Assembly (NCBI RefSeq): GCF_001625215.2
Contig: NC_030381.2
Span: 35,462,689 to 35,526,688, forward strand
Direction of reading: 5' to 3'
Length of the DNA stretch: 64,000 nucleotides
DNA from: Daucus carota subsp. sativus
Lineage: Eukaryota; Streptophyta; Magnoliopsida; Apiales; Apiaceae
Shown: positions 45,559 to 57,127 of the stretch, in pieces
How positions within the stretch are numbered: position 1 is the stretch's first letter
Layout: each line of letters begins with the position of its first letter
The notes under the pieces: generated by a model
The model's database searches: none
Seen by the model: the letters and a program-made list of their open reading frames with translations, nothing else
What the model was told of the DNA's origin: nothing
Program-made: the position numbers and the translations under genes

Positions 45559-46141
45559 ATGGGAGTAGTAACCAGAACTGCGGAGGCACGTTCGTCAAAA
45601 ATGACAGCAGCTCAGCTGTACAAAAACATGTTCATTGACATGGATAAAGTCATGCCCAAAATTTTACCCCAGATCTTCAAGTCCGTTCGACTCGTCGAAG
45701 GTGACGGCGGTGTTGGAACTGTCAAGGAAATCACTTACGGTGAAGGTATATACTCCCTCTATTTTGAAATATGGGTGATTCGACTTTTTGATACGTGTTT
45801 CTAAGTCGTTAGTAAAATCATAATTTTTACACCTATTATAATAATTACTTGCAGCTGTGAAGGCGACGACTATGATCCAGAAACTAGTTGAAATGGATCC
45901 AGAAGCAATGACATACACCAAAGTGATCATCGGAGGTGACGTGTTGATGGGGACACTCGAATCAGTCGCTTATCATTCGGTAGTTGAGTCGAGTGATTCG
46001 GGAGAGTGTGTTGTCAAGTTGACTGTTGTGTGTACACCGCTTCCTGGTCAAGAGGTATCGGAAGACTACATTAAGGATTCCATTGCTCAGTCGTATCAGA
46101 CATTCTATGCTGTCGAAGAGCACGTTCAAGCCACTTGTTAA
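45559..46141 (+). CDS. PR-10/Bet v 1-like protein, tandem pair gene 2
   Basis: Exons 45559-45745 and 45855-46141 encode 157 residues, almost identical to gene 1: the differences I count are S to N in the first helix (LYKNMF), F to C and A to P around VVCTPLPGQE, A to E and the last residue Y to C in the C-terminal helix. Two changes create cysteines, one in the strand before the last loop and one at the very end. Intron lengths are 109 and 102 bp and highly similar. The frame is intact, so the gene is likely functional and the duplication young. Confidence 0.95.
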
Positions 46142-46149
46142 TCAACTAA

Positions 46150-46379
46150 GGGGGTGTTTGGTTCATGGTTAACGAGGCCGGTTAACGGGAATTGGAACCT
46201 TATACCCATACATGATGTTTGGATTAGCAAAATTTTTGTGTGGAATGGGAACCTCATTCCTTCTTGGTGGGTAACCCACTCCTTCCTCACCCCTTGGGTT
46301 ACCCATTCCCATACCCCCATTCCCATACCCCTCATTCCCATTCCGCATTCCCATTCCCACCAACCATCCAAACACCCCC
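46150..46379. mobile_element. Tourist-like MITE in the 3' UTR of PR-10 pair gene 2
   Basis: Ends GGGGTGTTTGG and CCAAACACCCC, interior of CATTCCCA repeats. Absent at the same place in gene 1, where AATCAACTAA continues directly into ATCATCTGTACTTTG-like sequence. Confidence 0.8.
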
Positions 46380-46624
46380 CAAAATCATTGTCTGTACTTT
46401 GCTTTAATAACCAGTTTCTAACTGGGAGTGTTTGCTGCGTACTATTTATTTGTTTGAGTGTGTTTACTGCATGTAATATTGTAATGTATGAAGTTATGAA
46501 CCCTGTAATGATTTTTCCTTCTCTCAGACTGTTAGATCTGTAATGTGTGAATTTTGCATGATGTGTAATGGTATGGCAAGTTGGCAACTCAATTATTGTC
46601 CTAATATTTGTACAATTAAATTAA

Positions 46625-48117
46625 GAGTGATTGACACTTTGCACCCCTTATATTTAGGCGCTTTTTCGATTTGGCCTCAAACAATTTTTTTTGGCAGTAT
46701 GCACCCCAAAGTTTGAAAAGCGCTTCGCTTTGCACCCCTTTGATCAATCTCCGTTAATTGACCGTTAAAGTTAACAGATTTCAGGTTTTCACTTTGCACC
46801 CCACAATTTTAATTTTTTTTCATGAGTGTTTTAATTTATTTTTTTTTCAATAAAAAATATTTTCCTCAAGACTTGTGAATGACATATTTGAAAACGGAGC
46901 TAGTTTCAACCAGCAAAGACCTAACAATTATGTCGCAAAGCCAAATTACAACCAAGAACAACAATTTGAAGTGGCAGATGCAATTTCCGTGAGGCCATTA
47001 ACAAAAACCTCAGGTGCATTAAGATGCTCCGAAAGATCTGCATGCTAAATAAATGTGAAAGTTCTTAACATGAAAAAACATCTCCTTGGTTATAATGTGT
47101 AATATATGCCTTGCGTTGTAAATTGTAATATATATTGATTCATTGAGCTCTGCAAAATATTCGTTCTAGATCAACAAAGCTCATTTCTACTAATTAACTT
47201 GAACAAAATTACAGTTGTCAAACATATAATTAGTTTTCATCCGTCAATCTTCTTCACTGTCGGAATTTACATATGCTACTAGCAAGCTTTTAACAGGGTT
47301 GTCCATGCTATTTTTGGTTTTATCGCCATCTATTGAAGGTGCCACTTTTCCCCCTGGTTTGCCTCGGGTTTACTGTTAGCTGAGTGTCCACACTGTCCAG
47401 TGATGGTAGATACAGTAACGTTCTTATTATCATGAGGGGTTGCAACTCTTGGTCGCTTTGGTTTGACTTCCACCACTTTCTTAAGAAAATCCTACTGTCT
47501 ACAACACAACAAAAACTTAACTTAAAATTCTGAATATAGATTTCCATTTGAGTGTGTGTGTGTGAGAGAGAGAGAGAGAGGGAGGGAGGGAGGGAGGGAG
47601 GGAGACCTAATCCCACTCTTTGGTTTTGGCTCAACCCGAAGTGGCAGGGGAATTGTTGCTGGTGAAGAATCAGCTATGCTTGCAGCTTTGTTCAAAGCGG
47701 TTACAGAAATTCTAGCAACAATAAATTAAACTGATTTTCTGAGCCTAAAAACCAAACATAAACAGTAAGCATATATATCTTTTTAGTAAATCTTTTACAA
47801 ATATATCTTTTTTTTAAAAATTGCTTTTCAAATCAAGGGATTTAAACAAAACAATGGTTTTGAGTGTCACCGGTTCCCTGCAAATATTTAGGCCCTTTGA
47901 AATATTTCAAGAAAACTCATGAAAAAAATTTAAAACTGTGGGGTGCAAAGTGAAAACCTGAAATCTGTTAACTTTAACGGTCAATTAACGGAGAGTGGTC
48001 AAAAGGGTGCAAATCGAAGCGCTTTTCAAACTTTAGGGTGCATACTGCCAAAAAAAATTGTTTGAGACCAAATCGAAAAAGCGCCTAAAAATAAGGGGTG
48101 CAAAGTGTCAATCACTC
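46625..48117. mobile_element. Mutator-like element, possible Pack-MULE
   Basis: Inverted repeats of about 180 bp (GAGTGATTGACACTTTGCAC at the left; the mirror ends at 48117) share internal words such as AAAGCGC and GTTAACTTTAACGGTCAATTAACGG. Flanks TTAAATTAA and ATTAATTAA agree at 7 of 9 bases, consistent with a worn MULE 9-bp duplication. The interior is not transposase. It holds coding-looking fragments: 46871-47047 plus strand (FNQQRPNNYVAKPNYNQ) and 47235-47490 minus strand (DFLKKVVEVKPKRPRV ... ending VNSDSEED), the latter with a frameshift. A single related inverted-repeat arm lies at 57290-57400. Confidence 0.65.
47551..47605. repeat. (TG)n(AG)n(GGGA)n microsatellite
   Basis: Compound simple repeat inside the MULE-like element. 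Confidence 0.9.
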
Positions 48118-48126
48118 ATTAATTAA

Positions 48127-48925
48127 TTCCATATATAACGAATGCGATCGGCAACATCTATACTGGTCTATACTGGGCGTGCTCAACGCCTGGGGCTGTC
48201 TATTTGAATTGGGTTTTGGACACAAAAGTTGATCTTTATGTTGATCCTGAAATTAACAGACCAACCGGTGCAAGAGCATCTGCGTATATCAGTTATACTA
48301 GCTCGCCTTTTTAATTGTTTTATAAATTTTATTCTTAATATTTAAAGTGATGAAAAAATTATTTATTGATAAATCATAATTTTAAATTAAATAAAAATAA
48401 AATCTGAAATTATATTATTTTTTAACGTAGAACTATTTATGCAACACTACCCTATTATTTGGTCATTTTGGTCACTTCTTAATTTTGACCTTTGTCTACG
48501 GGTTTGTTTAGTAGCATTATTATATTGTTCGCAATATCATTTATTATGATCAAGCTCTTCGTTATTCTTTTATGTATCTTTTGAATCTTGAAATATTTTT
48601 TATGATATTAAAAAAAAATTACAAAATTGAGGGGAGAAATTAATGAGCCTATGTAGAGTGATTTATCTTCAAAATCTTAGAAAGTTTAATATTTGAAATA
48701 TTGATGTTGTCTGGATGTTAAAAATTCTGCTATGTATAATATTTTAGGTTAATTTATATTTGGGAGAATTTTGTATGTAATATCAACTCTTATCATGATA
48801 ATTTCACGTCTTTCTCTTAATTTTTTTTTGATATGTATTTGTATATCAGTGTTCAATATATGTGATGCCAACTTCTATTAGATTATATTATAAATGTATT
48901 TTATATTAGAATTATGATACTTAAT

Positions 48926-48973
<48 letters not shown>

Positions 48974-49615
48974 ATGTATCTAGAGTTAAAAGTGGCAAAC
49001 ATAATTTGTTTTGAATTAAGAAAATGAATCATAAACATGCAAGCAAAAGGTAAAATTTGTTTTGGATTAAGAAAAGGTTTTTGGGTTCATTTTCCTCACA
49101 TAAATTCGACTTATTAATTTTAATATTGTGTATAATATTATTTTTATTTAGTATGTTGTTTAAGAAAATATATTAGATAAAAAATTAATTTGTGACGGTG
49201 TGATTACATGCTTCCACAATTAAAATTAGTAGGAAATATATTTTTATTTTGGATTAAAATAATTACAAACATGTAGAAGGTAGAATTTATTTTGAACTAA
49301 GAAAAGGAATCATAAATATGCAAGTCGGTTGCCTTATAAAATAAAAAATAATTTTATTTTAATCTAACGTGGCTTATTTGTTCTGTATACGATCAAACAA
49401 TGAAATTATGCTTATTATTTTCATCCGATCATTCCATTAATCCTGAATGAGCACATCTACCCATTAATCCCGATTCCCCTTTTTTATGCTCATGATTATT
49501 AATATTTATATATCATTAACAATAATCATCACGGTATATATCATATATATTGGTAATTTGGAGTTTTGATGCTCCAGTTCAGTTAGCCAGTGATCTGTGC
49601 AGATCCGTCTAATCT
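48127..49615. other. AT-rich intergenic sequence
   Basis: No gene seen. It includes two partly similar stretches with AAGAAAA.G.ATCATAAA.ATGCAAG (near 49015 and 49300). Confidence 0.4.
48929..48967. repeat. (AT)n microsatellite
   Basis: About 39 bp of uninterrupted AT dinucleotides. Confidence 0.95.
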
Positions 49616-49977
49616 AATACTACATCCGTCCCTTTTTACTTGTCACTTTGACTTTTTGCACGTAATTTAAGGTGAGTAAAAAACATAATTCCGCTCATTA
49701 TTTTTAAAATTTTCTCTTTATGAATAAAAATATAAACTATAAACTTTAATTCAGAAAAAGAAAATTTTAAAAATAATAAGTAGAAGTATATTTTTTAATA
49801 AAAAAAAATATTAATAATATTAATAATCTATTGATGGTCTTTAATCTCGATGATAATACATCAAAGAGTACTTTGGCGAAACTAAAATTTAACTTATCCA
49901 TAAAATTGAGTTCTACCCAGTAGCATGTGAATCATGATTATAATGGCGAAAACATCTTAATCACCTGATTTATTATA

Positions 49978-50322
49978 CACTCCCTCCGTCCCAATGAATA
50001 ATATACATTGGGATTGGACACGGAGACCAAAAAAAAATGTAATAAATGAGTACATTGGGACTGGACACGGAGACTAAAAAGTAAAATTAGATGAAAAGTG
50101 GGTAAACTGATGGGACCCATTAATTTTTAATAATAGATTTGAGATAGTGGAAGAAAGTAGTGGGTGTAATAGTGTTTCTATAGAATGGAGATAGTGGGAG
50201 AAAGTAATTGGTTTAATAGTGTTTTATATTATTAAAAATTGCTATTTTGAGGATGTATAGAAATGATGGAACATCCCAAAAAGAAAATTGTATACTCCTA
50301 TGATTGACAGGGACGGAAGGAG
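49978..50322. mobile_element. Stowaway-type MITE
   Basis: CACTCCCTCCGTCCC at the left, GGGACGGAAGGAG at the right, TA on both sides. Another left end (CATCCGTCCC) without a clear partner lies at 49621. Confidence 0.8.
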
Positions 50323-50491
50323 TATGCCAGATCTATGCGGATATGCTGCGGACCGATGTATATCCTATATTGACTCCAAAAGAAACCTGTCTAGAAGATG
50401 GGCCTACCATTCACAATTTCACATCTAGATTTTCTTATCTTCGCGTCAAAAACGACGGCTAGTTAAAAAAAATAAATATCAGTAGCTTGTA

Positions 50492-50726
50492 CTCCCTCCG
50501 TCCCATCAGGTTCTTTACGTTACTTTTCGGCACGCATTTTGAGACTCCTATAAAATATAGTTCCATAATGTTTTTTATTTTAAAAAAAATCCTGAAAAAA
50601 AGTTAGACTTTTAAACTTTTATTCAGAAAAAAAATAAACTTAAAAAAGGTTATTGAACTATATTTTATAGGAGCCTCAAAATGCGTGCAAACAGTGAACG
50701 TAAACATCCTGGTAGGACGGAGGGAG
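50492..50726. mobile_element. Stowaway-type MITE
   Basis: CTCCCTCCGTCCC...GGACGGAGGGAG with TA duplications. The arms extend into a long imperfect hairpin. Confidence 0.85.
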
Positions 50727-50747
50727 TACTGTATAACAGGGTGTTTA

Positions 50748-51128
50748 GAGCATCTCCAAGAGATTCTTCATTTATACTCATAACTTGAGATTTGAGGAAG
50801 AAAAGGAAAAATGTTGTTCTAAAAGACTCTTAGTGGCTTTTTAAATCACTAAGAGTTTCTTGTTTCTCTCTCCTCTCTCCTCAAAGTCAAGAGCCACCAC
50901 ATTACTCTTAACTTATTTTTCACAATAAAAAATCCTTCCCTCCAATTCACTTCCATCTTTCCCTCTCTTTTGTTATAGTAGAGCCCAATATATGAATAAA
51001 ATATGAAATAAAGAAGAGATGTAGAGAGTATTGTTGGAGTTTACACTCTTAACTTTATCCTAAATGGCTAAGAGTCACATTTTTTATATTATATTTAGGA
51101 GCCAACAAGAAGGCATTTGGAGATGCTC
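50748..51128. mobile_element. PIF/Harbinger-like MITE copy F
   Basis: GAGCATCTCC...GGAGATGCTC flanked by TTA on both sides. Confidence 0.8.
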
Positions 51129-51131
51129 TTA

Positions 51132-52333
51132 GGTAAACATTTAACTGATTTTATAGTGAGTTTCCGTGAATACAAATTAACAACTACTTTTTAAATAGGT
51201 GAAGATTTTTTTTTGGCTAAATCAATAATAATTATGACCCCTGCATATGCACAAAAATCATGACCAGTAAAAACCCTCCACCTCAATAAAAAGTAGTTGG
51301 CACAAACTAGAAAGACCCAAAATTTAAATTTAATTTTGATTTATATACAATCCAAAACATAGTAGATTAAATACAATATTAAATTTAACAAATCCAATTA
51401 CCTGGCACAAAATAATCATCTCAAAGGAATGTATAATAAAATATAATTATAGACAATGACTTCTATTATTATTCATAGAGAACAACGTATGAAAATGTTA
51501 GATAGGTTAAGTTGAGAGTTGTTAGGACCATAATTCAATGTCTTGTGATCGTTGGAACGGTTGATGATAATGATATTCATTTGCTTTTAGTTGTTAGAAA
51601 GAAATTTGATCTACTATATATTTTTCAGTACACTCTGGATGAGATTAAAAAAAATAACCTCTACCCCTTTTATCACACTTATTCTGAATTTTCATTATTC
51701 AACACATATTTCAATATTTTTATAAAATGTGATTTTATATTTTAAACAAAATTTTAAATTTTATTTTCAAAAAAATAAAATTTTAAATTAAATTATAAAA
51801 TTATATTTTATATGAGTATTAAAATATATATCACATATATCATTGGGCAGAAGGGAGCATAGTTTTCTGCCGAAAGGTTTCCGCAGAAAATGTTAGAATA
51901 GCCAGCCATCAGCCCCTCCTGTCAAAAGAAAAAGAAAAAACCTGATGGCCCCACCATCCACTCATAATAATACTATGCCCTTTTGACGTGTATACATTTT
52001 CCCCACACAGAATGTGTAGTTGTTCAAGATTGATAGGCAACGCGGCAACAGGGGCAATTTAGTTAATTTTAATAAATTAATTTTATTTTAAATATATTTA
52101 AAAATATAAAAAAATTAAATTTTAATGTTTTATCGATAGAAATCAAATCTGAACATCTGCATGACATGAATTTTCTTAGTATTTCTATTAATGGTTCACA
52201 AACTAAGTTTAAAAGTTTAACGAATGAGTAATCAAAATTGAGACGAGAATTACAAAATACAAACTATAATTATGTTGGTTTATATTATTTAATGACTCAC
52301 ATGTAGTTCCAAAAAAGAGAGACTGAAATGTAG
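51132..52333. other. Intergenic and upstream region of the Api g 1-like gene
   Basis: AT-rich, no gene supported. A purine-rich, less AT-rich patch lies at 51850-52040. Confidence 0.4.
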
Positions 52334-52341
52334 TATAAATA
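52334..52341 (+). promoter_or_regulatory. TATA box of the Api g 1-like gene
   Basis: TATAAATA, 102 bases before the ATG. Confidence 0.75.
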
Positions 52342-52435
52342 GCGGCATCACTTCTGCTATTTTTACACACTAAAACCTCACTACACTCTCTCATTGCCTC
52401 ATCAAGTTTTGCAACTTGAATCCTTCTAAAACAAC

Positions 52436-53548
52436 ATGGGTGTCCAAAAGACTGAGGTTGAGGCTCCTTCCACCGTGTCAGCAGAGAAAATGTATCAGGG
52501 ATTTCTCCTTGATATGGACACTGTTTTCCCCAAGGTTCTTCCTCAGCTTATCAAGAGTGTCGAGATTCTTGAGGGCGATGGTGGTGTTGGAACCGTCAGA
52601 CTCGTCCATCTTGGCGAAGGTATATAACCATATATCCGCTCCTCATTTTAACAGTATTGTTTGTAAATTTCATATATATGAAAAAAGGATTTTCTATGGT
52701 GTGCCCAAGGGCACACAATAGTCCCTAATTTCAATAAAAATAGCTCTTTTTGATTGGTGGATGAATAATAGTTGAGAATGGCCCCCTGCATTCACATCAA
52801 CTCCACCAATCAGAATAGACCATTTTTATAGGATTTAGTGATTATTGTGTGCCCTTGGGCACACATTAGAAACACCGTACTAAAAAATATTAAATGTGAT
52901 GTATTATTATTATTATCATCATTAGAATTAATGATAGACAATGTTGGAAATAGTATAAAAGTTAGATTGAACTGATAAGAGAAGAGAGATATTATGAGAC
53001 ATTTTATTTGATAAACAAGACTGTTAAAATGGAAACGAGAGAGCAATTTCTTGTCACTTTTGCTACCTCTACAGAGTAACTGAATTTAATGTGATAGGAC
53101 CAATAGTGCTCTTTTGTACGAATAGTTTGGCTCGTTTACACCCAAGATTACTCATGTCTTTTCGTAATCGTAAGAAGCCTATTTTATGAGATTGCCTGTG
53201 GCATTCAGATTGTCTAGTGTTGTTGTTTTGTATTTAAGCTAATTGACATACGATCGTGAACATGCAGCAACTGAATATACCACAATGAAGCAAAAGGTAG
53301 ACGTAATCGACAAGGCCGGATTAGGCTACACCTACACCACCATCGGAGGTGACATCCTCGTGGAAGGACTCGAATCCGTGGTGAATCAATTCGTTGTTGT
53401 GCCAACAGATGGAGGCTGCATTGTGAAGAACACCACCATTTACAACACCAAAGGCGATGCTGTGCTCCCCGAAGACAAGGTGAAGGAAGCCACCGAAAAG
53501 TCTGCCCTGGCCTTCAAAGCTGTTGAGGCTTACCTCCTAGCAAACTAA
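52436..53548 (+). CDS. PR-10 protein, Api g 1/Dau c 1-type allergen homologue
   Basis: Exons 52436-52619 and 53268-53548 (GT-AG, canonical position) encode 154 residues. From memory the sequence is nearly the same as celery Api g 1 isoform 2: [20 protein letters not shown], loop GDGGVGT, middle [18 protein letters not shown], end [11 protein letters not shown]. Cytosolic ligand-binding PR-10 protein; birch-pollen-related food allergen in this family by homology. The 648-bp intron is much longer than in its neighbours because it contains a palindromic MITE (52688-52880) and extra sequence. Codon use is more GC-rich at third positions in exon 2 than in the other PR-10 genes, compatible with high expression. 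Confidence 0.96.
52688..52880. mobile_element. Palindromic MITE (GTGTGCCC family), copy 2, in a PR-10 intron
   Basis: TTTCTATGGTGTGCCC at the left and GGGCACACATTAGAAA at the right; each end contains the palindrome GTGTGCCCAAGGGCACAC or its variant. Confidence 0.8.
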
Positions 53549-54068
53549 ACCGGCCAAGTTGTCTTGCACTTTCTGTTTCATAGTATCACCAGGGCGTACT
53601 GTGCTATTATGAATCGAGTTTGCTTGTTTGTTTACGAGTATGTATGAGTTGAACTGAGTGTAAACTGCTGGGATATGTTATATGTACACCTCGGGTATAT
53701 ATATCTGAATATCATCAATAAAACATCGATCGTGCTCTATGCCCTCTTTGCCCTTTCTGAGAAATTGAATTTCACGCTGATCATCATACTTTTGTCGGAG
53801 ACTTACTGTTTCGAGCACATACAATCATACATCACAATTCACAACTCACGAGGAGCATGTAACACGTTTGCCTGGCCTCAAAGGTTGGGACCATTTCCAG
53901 AGTTTAAACTAAAATATATTTGTTTACCTAATAAATCAAATTAGTTTAAAATTAAAAATAAATCGAAAAATCGACTTAAAACGAGAAATTAGTTTGAGCT
54001 TTTTTTTCTAATAAAATTAATTTTTTAAAGAAATTTAAGCCATAAAACTTATCCATGAGACATATATA
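53549..54068. other. 3' UTR of the Api g 1-like gene and spacer
   Basis: Includes AATAAAA near 53717 as a plausible poly(A) signal. No further gene. Confidence 0.5.
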
Positions 54069-54069
54069 G

Positions 54070-54316
54070 TGGGTGTTTGGCCCCCCTTTTAAGCCGGGCT
54101 TCTTGACTTATAAGTTAGAAGCACTTATTTCGTACCGTTTGTGTAAGAAGTCAAGAAGCACTTAAAAAAAGTTAGGAATGCTAGCTTTTGTTTCAGGGTT
54201 TCTACTTATTTCCCAAACACTTTAATCACTTATAAGTCTTATTTTACTTCTAACTTCTACTCCACTTATTTATTTTAAGCAATAAGCATTTATTTTAAGC
54301 TCACCCAAACGGCCCC
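54070..54316. mobile_element. MITE, same family as 12754-12999
   Basis: High similarity along the whole length (GTACCGTTTGTGTAA, GGAATGCTAGCTTTTGT, TTTCCCAAACACTTTAATCA). Ends GGGTGTTTGG and CCAAACGGCCCC. Confidence 0.8.
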
Positions 54317-54365
54317 ATAAGTTAACCGTAATACATAGGTTACCTATTAATCACTTTTACTTATA

Positions 54366-55149
54366 CTAGCCTTTAACCCGTGCGAAGCACGGTCGAATAT
54401 AGAATTCGTAATTTATTAATTATAATTTAAATTTTAACATCATCTTATTAGTATTTTAGTATTAATGAATTAGATTTTAACCAGATTATATTTACCAACT
54501 GATTACATTTTTTGGACGACTATGAATTATACCAATATCGGTTTATTATAATATAGTATATAAATAATATATACATTATATTTAAAAGAATAATTGTGGA
54601 GTTTTTTTTATCTTGTATTACATCACAAGTGTTTGTAATTTGAACGGTATAAAACTCTTTAATATTATAAGAGTAAGAGAAGTCTACATGTCACCCACTT
54701 GTAGTTATAAAAAAGAGGACCGAACCAAAATTTGTACGACTACAAATTAAACCTATGTTGCCTTATTATATTATAGTTCGCACGGTCGAATATAGAATTC
54801 GTAATTTATTAATTATAATTTAAATTTTAACATCATCTTATTAGTATTTTAGTATTAATGAATTAGATTTTAACCAGATTATATTTACCAACTGATTACA
54901 TTTTTTGGACGACTATGAATTATACCAATATCGGTTTATTATAATATAGTATATAAATAATATATACATTATATTTAAAAGAATAATTGTGGAGTTTTTT
55001 TTATCTTGTATTACATCACAAGTGTTTGTAATTTGAACGGTATAAAACTCTTTAATATTATAAGAGTAAGAGAAGTCTACATGTCACCCACTTGTAGTTA
55101 TAAAAAAGAGGACCGAAACCTATGTTGCCTTATTATATTATAGTATAGA
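54366..55149 (-). mobile_element. Non-autonomous Helitron with internal tandem duplication
   Basis: On the minus strand it begins TCTATACTATAATATAATAA after an A and ends with a hairpin (CCGTGCTTCGCACGG) followed by GTTAAAGGCTAG and a T: the TC start, 3' hairpin, CTRR end and A/T insertion point of Helitrons. Units 54389-54777 and about 54780-55143 are nearly identical direct copies. No Rep/helicase. Confidence 0.75.
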
Positions 55150-55155
55150 TTATTA

Positions 55156-55692
55156 CTAATTTTTAACCCGTGGGAAGCATGGGCGGGTGTATAATTCGTA
55201 ATTTATTATTTAAATTATAACATTATTTTATTAATAATTTAGTACTAATGACTTGAATTTTAATTAAATTAGAGTATTAACCAACAGATTAACTATTTTT
55301 ATGTTATTAATATGTAATGATTATTATTCAATTAATTTTTTTAATATTTCGTATATGTTTATATGTATGAAAAAGAATATGTATCATGTAACGGATTAGA
55401 GTCAGAAAAGATTACGTAATAATTAGTGTTTGTATTGAAATAGAACACGTTACAGTTTAAAAAAATTATGAAGATTTTGTTAAAAGAAATATATTCAAAA
55501 TTAGATATTTAATTTTATTTTTAAATCATTATAATTTTTTATAAGATATTATATGATAATGTATTGTTGAGTGTTTGTAATATTTAAAACTATTTAACAA
55601 TGTAAGAGGGAGAGTACCAAAACAAAAAATATAACTAAAAGTTTGGACTACAAAATTTGTACCCATGTTGACTTATTATAATATAGTATAGA
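55156..55692 (-). mobile_element. Second Helitron-like element, same family
   Basis: Starts TCTATACTATATTATAATAAG on the minus strand and ends with a degenerate hairpin (GCCCATGCTTCCCACGGG) and TTAG. Divergent relative of the adjacent 54366-55149 element, in the same orientation. Confidence 0.6.
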
Positions 55693-56042
55693 TATTTAAT
55701 ATAACTCATAATTAAATCATTAATAAGTTGAAAATATCCAAACGGACATTTTAAACTCTAAGCATATCATATTAAGTCATAAGTCAAGTTAAATCATAAA
55801 TCACCTTAAGTCATAAATCATCTGGATAAAAAAACATTTTTTGCTATCAAAATTAAAATCAGAAGTACCCAAGTACAAGGGCAAAACGTTAAATGTTGTT
55901 ACACCAATTCTATCCCGTTGTTCATACTAGAGACCGTTTGGCTAAACTTATGACTTATAATTTAACGTGACTTATCTGATAAACTGGGAGTTCAAAATAT
56001 TTGTTTGGGTAATTTTAATTTATTAATGACTTATGAGTTGTA
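55693..56042. other. Decayed repeat sequence, left part
   Basis: Rich in CATAAGTCATAAAT-type words. The sequence resumes after the SINE (56275-56480) and begins near ACCGTTTGGCTAAAC (55933), suggesting one older MITE interrupted by the SINE. Confidence 0.45.
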
Positions 56043-56274
56043 ATTTTTTTTAACGTAGGAACCCGCAGCCGCTATCCTTTGGGTGCGTCCTGGATAAACC
56101 CACGAGCTCACGTAATAGCTTGCAAACCACGTGAATCAAGGTAAACTGCACTTAATCGACAGGCTCTCTGGCCCATGAGGCATAATCACGAATTCTCCTC
56201 CCATCGGGAGTCGAACCTATGACTAAGAGGATACAAGTTCCATCTTTTAATCAGCTGAACCAACCTCTGCGGGC
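56043..56274 (-). mobile_element. tRNA-derived SINE
   Basis: On the minus strand: box A-like TTGGTTCAGCTGATTAAAAG, box B GGTTCGACTCC, and a 3' A-run next to TACGTT. Flanked by GACTTATGAGTT (56028-56039) and GACTTATGAATT (56275-56286), a near-perfect target duplication. The two RNA polymerase III boxes are about 40 bases apart, as expected. Confidence 0.85.
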
Positions 56275-56482
56275 GACTTATGAATTATTAAAAATATAAT
56301 AATAATAATAATAATAAAATTGTTTTATGAGTAACTTATGACCTATAGTAATTTTCATTAATAAAAAGTTCAAAAAAATTAAGTTACTGTGGAAAATACC
56401 TCAAACTAATTTCTGACTTTAAGTCAACTTCTCACTTAATTCTAACTGTAAGTCGACTTCTTACTCATTACACAAACATATA

Positions 56483-56793
56483 CTCCCTCCGTCCCGAAAA
56501 GATTGAACTGCTTTGACTTTCACGGAGATTAAGAAAAAGGTAGTAAAAGAAATTATATTAGTTGAAAAGTTGGTAAAGTGGTGGGACCCATCAAAATTTT
56601 AATAATAGATTTGAGATAGTGGAGTAAAGTAGTGGGTGTAATAGTGTTTATATTATTATAGAATAGAGATAGTGGAAGAAAGTAGTGGGTGTAATAGTGA
56701 AAAGTAGTGTTCAAAAATAGTAAGTTTAATAGGTTCATTTTTTTGGGACGTCCCAAAAAGAAATAAGTGTCAATTAAAATGGGACGGAGGGAG
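56483..56793. mobile_element. Stowaway-type MITE
   Basis: CTCCCTCCGTCCC...GGGACGGAGGGAG with TA on both sides. Confidence 0.85.
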
Positions 56794-56871
56794 TATTTTT
56801 CAAGCTTCAGTTTAAAGCTGCCACAAACAGGCTCCTAATATATGTTATACTAGTTGAGTTGACAGTAAATA

Positions 56872-57127
56872 GCACTCCATCCGTCCCAAGTATTCTTTAC
56901 ATCATAAAACTTAATCTCGACACGTATCTTAAGACTCTCGTTAAACATACTTACATAATTTATTGCTAAAATATTTTTTTCTAAATTAAAATTTAAATAT
57001 TGAAATTTATTTTGAAAAAGAAAATTTTAAAAATAAATTATGCGAACTATATGCAACGGAAGTCTTAAAATGTGTGTCGAGCCCACCGTCCGCAGCTTAA
57101 CGACCCCGGTGGGACGCAGGCAGGGAG
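56872..57127. mobile_element. Stowaway-type MITE, diverged
   Basis: CACTCCATCCGTCCC at the left and GGGACGCAGGCAGGGAG at the right, TA-flanked. Confidence 0.7.

Larger units (their letters stand above)
44480..46620 (+). repeat. Tandem PR-10 duplication unit 2
   Basis: Partner of 41740-43330. It carries two additions relative to unit 1: AT-rich inserted sequence between about 45090 and 45400 in the upstream region, and a MITE at 46150-46379 in the 3' UTR. Confidence 0.85.

Noticed and set aside
46138..46587. Open frames across the 3' UTR of PR-10 pair gene 2
   Set aside because: They are translations of the CATTCCCA-rich Tourist-like MITE.
47320..47634. 104-codon minus frame in the MULE-like element
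   Set aside because: It runs partly through a (GGGA)n/(AG)n repeat and is out of frame with the more convincing captured-exon reading.
56043..56274. tRNA gene suggested by box A and box B
   Set aside because: No cloverleaf or CCA-proximal stem; A-tail and target duplication identify a SINE.
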